Below, piece after piece: positions 60,301 through 64,000 of a stretch of 64,000 nucleotides of DNA. Numbering within the stretch: position 1 is the first letter of the stretch; the number at the start of each line of letters is the position of its first letter. The stretch spans positions 1 through 64,000 of the forward strand of contig NZ_RJZE01000023.1 of the NCBI RefSeq assembly GCF_003986935.1, read 5' to 3'. This DNA is from Paraburkholderia kururiensis JCM 10599 = LMG 19447 (GTDB taxonomy: Bacteria > Pseudomonadota > Gammaproteobacteria > Burkholderiales > Burkholderiaceae). The notes under the pieces are model-generated. The model ran no database searches and was not told the origin of the DNA. It saw nothing but the letters and a program-made list of their open reading frames with translations. Position numbers and translations under genes: made by a program.

Positions 60301-63000
60301 ATGATGCTTCCGGACGGCAAGGCGCGGTTCCTTTCTCCCATTCTGAGCCGGCTGCGGCGCTCGCCGCGCGGCGGCTCGCACGTTCCCACGGCCACGCAGG
60401 GCACGCTCGAGCAGTTCGCGCGCCTGTCGCCCGACGAAGTCATGCAGCGGCTTGGCACCTGCGCCGCTGGCCTCGACGCCGACGACGCTGTGCAGCGCCT
60501 GCGCACGGTCGGTCCCAATCAGGTCGCTCGCGAGGCGCGGCACACCATGGTTCGCGAGCTGGCCGCGCGAGCCGCCAATTCGCTGAACCTGCTGCTGCTC
60601 TCGCTTGCCGCCGCGTCATGGTTCCTCGGCGATCCGCGCGCCGCGCTCATGATTTCCGTGATGGTCGTACTCAGCGTTTCGCTCGGCTTCGTGCAGGAGC
60701 ACCGCTCGAATCGCGCCGCCGAAGCGCTGCGCCGCATGGTGCACACCACCGCCACGGTGCGCAGGCGTAACGCCGCAGGTGGATGCGAACACGCCGCAGG
60801 CGTGAGCGAACACAGTGCGACCACGATCGAAATTCCTATCGAACAGATCGTGCCGGGCGACATCGTCATGCTTTCGGCCGGCGACATGATCCCCGCCGAC
60901 CTGCGGCTCATTTCCGCGCGCGATCTGTTCGTGAATCAATCCGCGCTGACGGGCGAAGCCATGCCGGTCGAAAAGGCGCCCGCCACCGGCACGCACGGCG
61001 CCGACTCGCACTTCGAGCTGCCGGACATCTGCTTCATGGGCAGCGCAGTGGTGAGTGGTGTGGGCTGCGGCGTCGTGATTCTCACTGGCGGGCGCACCGC
61101 GTTCGGCAACGTGGCGGACATGATCGCGGGGCAGCGCGTGCTCACGAGCTTCGACCAGGGCATTGCGCGCTTTACGTGGCTCATGATGGGCTTCATCGCC
61201 GTGATGGTGCCCCTCGTGTTCCTCATCAACGGGCTGACCAAAGGCAACTGGTTCGAGGCACTGCTGTTCGCGGTCGCGGTGGCCGTGGGGCTCACGCCCG
61301 AGATGCTGCCCATGATCGTGACCGTCAATCTGGCCAAGGGCGCCATCGCGATGTCGCGCAAGAAGGTGATCGTGAAGCGGCTCAATGCGATCCAGAACTT
61401 CGGCGCCATGGACGTGCTCTGCACCGACAAGACCGGCACGCTCACGCAGGACCGCATCATCCTCAAGCGCCATCTCGACATTCATGGCAACGACTCCGAC
61501 CGCGTGCTCGAGTACGCCTACCTCAACAGCACGCATCAGTCCGGTCTCAAGAATCTGCTCGACGTGGCCGTGCTCAAACACGTCGAGCTGCACGAGCAGC
61601 TGAAGGCGCACGAGCAATACACGAAGATCGACGAAATGCCGTTCGACTTCGAGCGCCGCCGCATGTCCGTGGTGCTCGCGCGCGACGACGGCGCGCATCT
61701 GCTGATCTGCAAGGGCGCGGTGGAAGAGATTTTTTCGGTGTGCAGCCGCTACGCGGTGGACGGCGACATCGGCACGCTCGACGAAAGCCATTTCGTGGCC
61801 GCCAAGGAAACCACGGACGCGCTCAACGCCGACGGCTTTCGCGTCGTCGCGGTGGCCTACAAGGAGATGCCGCCGCAACAGTCGGCGTATTCGGTGAAGG
61901 ACGAGCAGGACCTCACGCTGCTCGGCTACATCGCGTTTCTCGATCCGCCGAAAGAAACGGCGGCCGCGGCGATTCGCGCGCTCAAGGCGAGCGGCGTCGC
62001 CGTGAAAATTCTCACCGGCGACAACGACATCGTCACGCGCAAGATCTGCCGCGAAGTGGGCATCGACGCGAGCACCATCGTGCTCGGCAAGCAACTGGAG
62101 AACTGCACGCCCGACGAACTCGCCGCGCTCGCTGAGCGCGCCTCGGTCTTCGCGAAGGTGTCGCCGGCGCAGAAAGCGGCAATCGTCGACGCGCTGCATC
62201 GCAAAGGCCACGTGGTGGGTTTTCTCGGCGACGGTATCAACGACGGGCCGGCGCTGAAGACCTCGGACGTGGGCGTATCGGTAGACAGCGCCGTAGACAT
62301 CGCCAAAGACTCCGCCGACATCATCCTGCTCGAAAAGAGCCTCGCCGTGCTGGGCGACGGCGTGATGGAAGGCCGCAAGGTGTTCGGCAACATCACGAAG
62401 TACATCAAGATGGGCGCGAGCTCGAACTTCGGCAACATGTTCAGCGTGCTGGGCGCAAGCATCCTGCTGCCGTTCCTGCCCATGGCGCCCATCCAGGTGC
62501 TCACCAACAATCTGCTCTACGACTTCTCGCAAACCGCGATTCCTACCGACAACGTCGATGCCGAATACCTCGCCGTGCCGCGCCACTGGGATATCGTCAA
62601 CATCATGAAGTTCATGCTGCTGATAGGCCCGATCAGCTCCATCTTCGACTACGTCACCTACTTCCTGATGCTCGACGTCTTCCACGCATGGAACAACGCG
62701 CCGCTGTTCCAGACCGGCTGGTTCGTGGAGTCGCTCCTCACGCAGACGCTGATCATCCACATCATCCGCACCGCGAAGGTGCCGTTCTTCGAAAGCCGCG
62801 CAAGCGGCGCGCTGATGGCGACGAGCGCGATCATCGCCGTGGTGGGCATCGCAATTCCGTTCACCTGGCTTGGGCACGTGCTGGGCTTCACGCGGCTGCC
62901 GGCGACGTACTGGCCGGCGCTGGTGCTGATCCTGCTCGCCTACGCGGCGCTCACCCACGTCGTGAAGACGTGGTTCGTGCGGCGGGTCGGGTTGGGATGA
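60301..63000 (+). CDS. mgtA: Mg2+-importing P-type ATPase, MgtA
   Basis: 899 residues from MMLPDGKARFLSPILSRL; a longer frame to 60169 has an Arg/Pro-rich extension I do not believe. P3B ATPase: TGES-like Leu-Thr-Gly-Glu-Ala, the phosphorylation site Cys-Thr-Asp-Lys-Thr-Gly-Thr-Leu-Thr, Lys-Gly-Ala in the nucleotide domain, Gly-Asp-Gly-Ile-Asn-Asp-Gly-Pro in the hinge, and about ten membrane helices. Imports Mg2+ under low-Mg stress. Confidence 0.95.
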   Translation: MMLPDGKARFLSPILSRLRRSPRGGSHVPTATQGTLEQFARLSPDEVMQRLGTCAAGLDADDAVQRLRTVGPNQVAREARHTMVRELAARAANSLNLLLLSLAAASWFLGDPRAALMISVMVVLSVSLGFVQEHRSNRAAEALRRMVHTTATVRRRNAAGGCEHAAGVSEHSATTIEIPIEQIVPGDIVMLSAGDMIPADLRLISARDLFVNQSALTGEAMPVEKAPATGTHGADSHFELPDICFMGSAVVSGVGCGVVILTGGRTAFGNVADMIAGQRVLTSFDQGIARFTWLMMGFIAVMVPLVFLINGLTKGNWFEALLFAVAVAVGLTPEMLPMIVTVNLAKGAIAMSRKKVIVKRLNAIQNFGAMDVLCTDKTGTLTQDRIILKRHLDIHGNDSDRVLEYAYLNSTHQSGLKNLLDVAVLKHVELHEQLKAHEQYTKIDEMPFDFERRRMSVVLARDDGAHLLICKGAVEEIFSVCSRYAVDGDIGTLDESHFVAAKETTDALNADGFRVVAVAYKEMPPQQSAYSVKDEQDLTLLGYIAFLDPPKETAAAAIRALKASGVAVKILTGDNDIVTRKICREVGIDASTIVLGKQLENCTPDELAALAERASVFAKVSPAQKAAIVDALHRKGHVVGFLGDGINDGPALKTSDVGVSVDSAVDIAKDSADIILLEKSLAVLGDGVMEGRKVFGNITKYIKMGASSNFGNMFSVLGASILLPFLPMAPIQVLTNNLLYDFSQTAIPTDNVDAEYLAVPRHWDIVNIMKFMLLIGPISSIFDYVTYFLMLDVFHAWNNAPLFQTGWFVESLLTQTLIIHIIRTAKVPFFESRASGALMATSAIIAVVGIAIPFTWLGHVLGFTRLPATYWPALVLILLAYAALTHVVKTWFVRRVGLG

Positions 63001-63084
63001 CCGGGCAAACGATTACCCGGCTGAACGCCCGTCGAACCGTATAGCCGGCACCGCCGCCTCTCGCCACACCCTGCCTCGCTTTCC

Positions 63085-63155
63085 GTCAAATTTACTTGAC
63101 GCCGATTCCAATCGGCAGGAAAAATAGCGACGCTATACGTCAAATAAATTTGACA
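63085..63155 (+). promoter_or_regulatory. AT-rich nested palindrome cluster
   Basis: GTCAAATTTACTTGACG (63085-63101) and CGTCAAATAAATTTGAC (63139-63155) are inverted copies with one mismatch. Each alone is also a palindrome, GTCAA-N6-TTGAC. Between them lie the stems GCCGAT-TCCA-ATCGGC (63101-63116) and TAGCG-A-CGCTA (63126-63136). The two GTCAA-N6-TTGAC sites have centres 55 bp apart, close to five helical turns. They look like paired operators for a dimeric regulator, about 100-170 bp upstream of the next gene. A small IR-bounded element is the alternative. Confidence 0.6.
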
Positions 63156-63257
63156 ATGAGCGCCGCGCCGAACCCGGCATACGCGCTCGCGAACCGGAGC
63201 AAAGGGGTTTCGGGGCGAGGCTTGCAGGATCCAGGCGGGGTTTCCAGGACATATGAC

Positions 63258-63572
63258 ATGAACGACAGGTTCCTGTTACCGGTCGCGCTGCGCGGACACG
63301 AATGTGGCCCGGGCGACGCCGACGGGCAAGACGAGACGCAATTCCTCGGGAAGCAGGTCGAACTGATCTGCCTGCTCTTGCGTCGCGCGCACCATTTGCG
63401 CGGATGCGGACGCGAAACCCCCGTCGCCGACCTCATTGTTTCCTGCATCGTCAATCTGCTGGAAGCGCTCGAACTCAATTCACCAGACGAAACCGAAATC
63501 GGCCTCGCCCGGCTGCAACAGATCATCGACCTGGCCTTCACAGGCGGCCCGTGGAAAGCAGCCTCGGGCTGA
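63258..63572 (+). CDS. Unknown 104-residue protein
   Basis: Starts MNDRFLLPVALRGHECG just after an AGGACATATG stretch. The peptide is largely helical and acidic, with two hydrophobic patches (Val-Glu-Leu-Ile-Cys-Leu-Leu-Leu and Leu-Ile-Val-Ser-Cys-Ile-Val-Asn-Leu-Leu). Four Cys residues are scattered. No family recognised. The palindrome cluster upstream suggests regulated expression. Confidence 0.55.
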   Translation: MNDRFLLPVALRGHECGPGDADGQDETQFLGKQVELICLLLRRAHHLRGCGRETPVADLIVSCIVNLLEALELNSPDETEIGLARLQQIIDLAFTGGPWKAASG

Positions 63573-63667
63573 TGCAGCGGCCTCGCGCCACAACGCGGCC
63601 CGCGAAGAAGAAACCTCCGCAACACGAGAGAACGCATTCATCGACAGGCGCATGCAGAACGACAACA

Positions 63668-63686
63668 CCAGTTCCCACGGAACTGG
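63668..63686 (+). promoter_or_regulatory. Short palindrome before the DUF4096 gene
   Basis: CCAGTTCC-CAC-GGAACTGG is a perfect 8-bp inverted repeat with a 3-nt loop, ending 17 bp before the next ATG and overlapping the expected ribosome-site region on its left. It could be an operator or translational hairpin. Confidence 0.45.
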
Positions 63687-63703
63687 AATACGAGGGGGTT
63701 GCC

Positions 63704-64000
63704 ATGCATCACGAGATCGGTCTGGGGGTCACGGCTTTTCGCCTCTCGGCGCCGGAGCGCCGGGTATCGGACGAACAATGGATGCGGGTCGCCCATCTGT
63801 TCTCGAGCGACGAGACGAAACACGGCGGCCGGCGAAAATGCCCCGACCGGGCCGTGCTCGATGCTGTCTTCTGGGTCATGACGAGCGGTGAGAAATGGCA
63901 CCGGCTACCGTCCTGCTACCCGGCGCAGCAGACCTGCTACAACCGGTTCGTGGCGTGGCGCCGAAGCGGCCTCGTCGATCAGGTGGTGCGGGCGCTCGGC
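63704..64000 (+). CDS. DUF4096 transposase-like protein (N-terminal part, runs off window)
   Basis: 99 open codons from ATG 63704 to the window edge, after GAGGGGGTT. Residues ~22-90 match the DUF4096 domain found at the start of IS5-type transposases: Val-Ser-Asp-Glu-Gln-Trp-Met-Arg-Val-Ala-His-Leu, Arg-Ala-Val-Leu-Asp-Ala-Val-Phe-Trp-Val-Met-Thr-Ser-Gly-Glu-Lys-Trp-His-Arg-Leu-Pro, and Thr-Cys-Tyr-Asn-Arg-Phe-Val-Ala-Trp-Arg-Arg-Ser-Gly. The N-terminal 20 residues are extra. It may be an IS or a stand-alone DUF4096 protein, as occurs in Burkholderiaceae; the remainder decides. Confidence 0.75.
   Translation, partial: MHHEIGLGVTAFRLSAPERRVSDEQWMRVAHLFSSDETKHGGRRKCPDRAVLDAVFWVMTSGEKWHRLPSCYPAQQTCYNRFVAWRRSGLVDQVVRALG

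Overview
The window is GC-rich proteobacterial DNA and most likely comes from the Burkholderiaceae (Paraburkholderia, Caballeronia or a close relative). The main reasons are the block thrS-infC-rpmI-rplT-pheS-pheT-ihfA-merR-tRNA-Pro, the N-terminally extended IHF alpha, the Cys/Gly-rich insert in ValS, and the strong similarity of many proteins to Burkholderia families as I remember them. No database search was run.

Positions 1 to about 12,030 look like the end of a genomic island or a heavily remodelled accessory segment. It abuts the 3' end of a tRNA-Pro(GGG) gene and carries a tyrosine integrase pointing away from that tRNA. It holds a partial IS5-type transposase cut by the left edge, an ASCH-domain gene, a frameshifted nucleotidyltransferase gene, a small MITE-like inverted-repeat element, three copies of a 75-bp dispersed repeat and a frameshifted IS1182-type element with an extra small ORF. 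Between these lie two short metabolic operons: SDR-MFS-HAD, divergent from a LysR regulator, and SDR-LLM oxidoreductase. The two operons share a nearly superimposable 71-bp leader, so they probably form one regulon.

Positions 12,032 to about 23,000 are core translation and stringent-response genes on the minus strand: tRNA-Pro, merR-like gene, ihfA, pheT, pheS, rplT, rpmI, infC (apparent ATC start), thrS, tRNA-Val(GAC) and relA. Positions 23,100 to 31,500 carry RidA, two-subunit CoA transferase scoAB with a divergent PAS-LuxR regulator, an acyl-CoA thioesterase, an SDR, ETF-ubiquinone oxidoreductase behind a GATC-centred palindrome, and aroC. This is largely acyl-CoA and ketone-body metabolism.

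Positions 31,500 to 42,400 carry an LplT-like transporter fused to an acyltransferase, a CBS protein, metY overlapping an alpha/beta hydrolase, membrane proteins (Mpo1-like, YihY, DUF2069), a WrbA-like flavoprotein, an FAD-linked 2-hydroxyacid dehydrogenase and a metallophosphoesterase. Positions 42,660 to 48,772 form a LysR-controlled efflux cluster (NodT lipoprotein, FUSC, DUF1656, HlyD).

Positions 49,100 to 64,000 hold a PrpE-like synthetase, an MTA/SAH nucleosidase, uvrD, valS, galU and mgtA. Between uvrD and valS lies the most unusual gene: a harpin-like, Gly-rich protein with a C-terminal NlpC/P60-CHAP-like domain, behind an exact TTCGC-N15-TTCGC box with a correctly spaced -10 element. 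That suggests a type III secretion-associated cell-wall hydrolase. The last kilobase has a cluster of AT-rich palindromes, a small unknown gene and a DUF4096 transposase-like gene running off the right edge.
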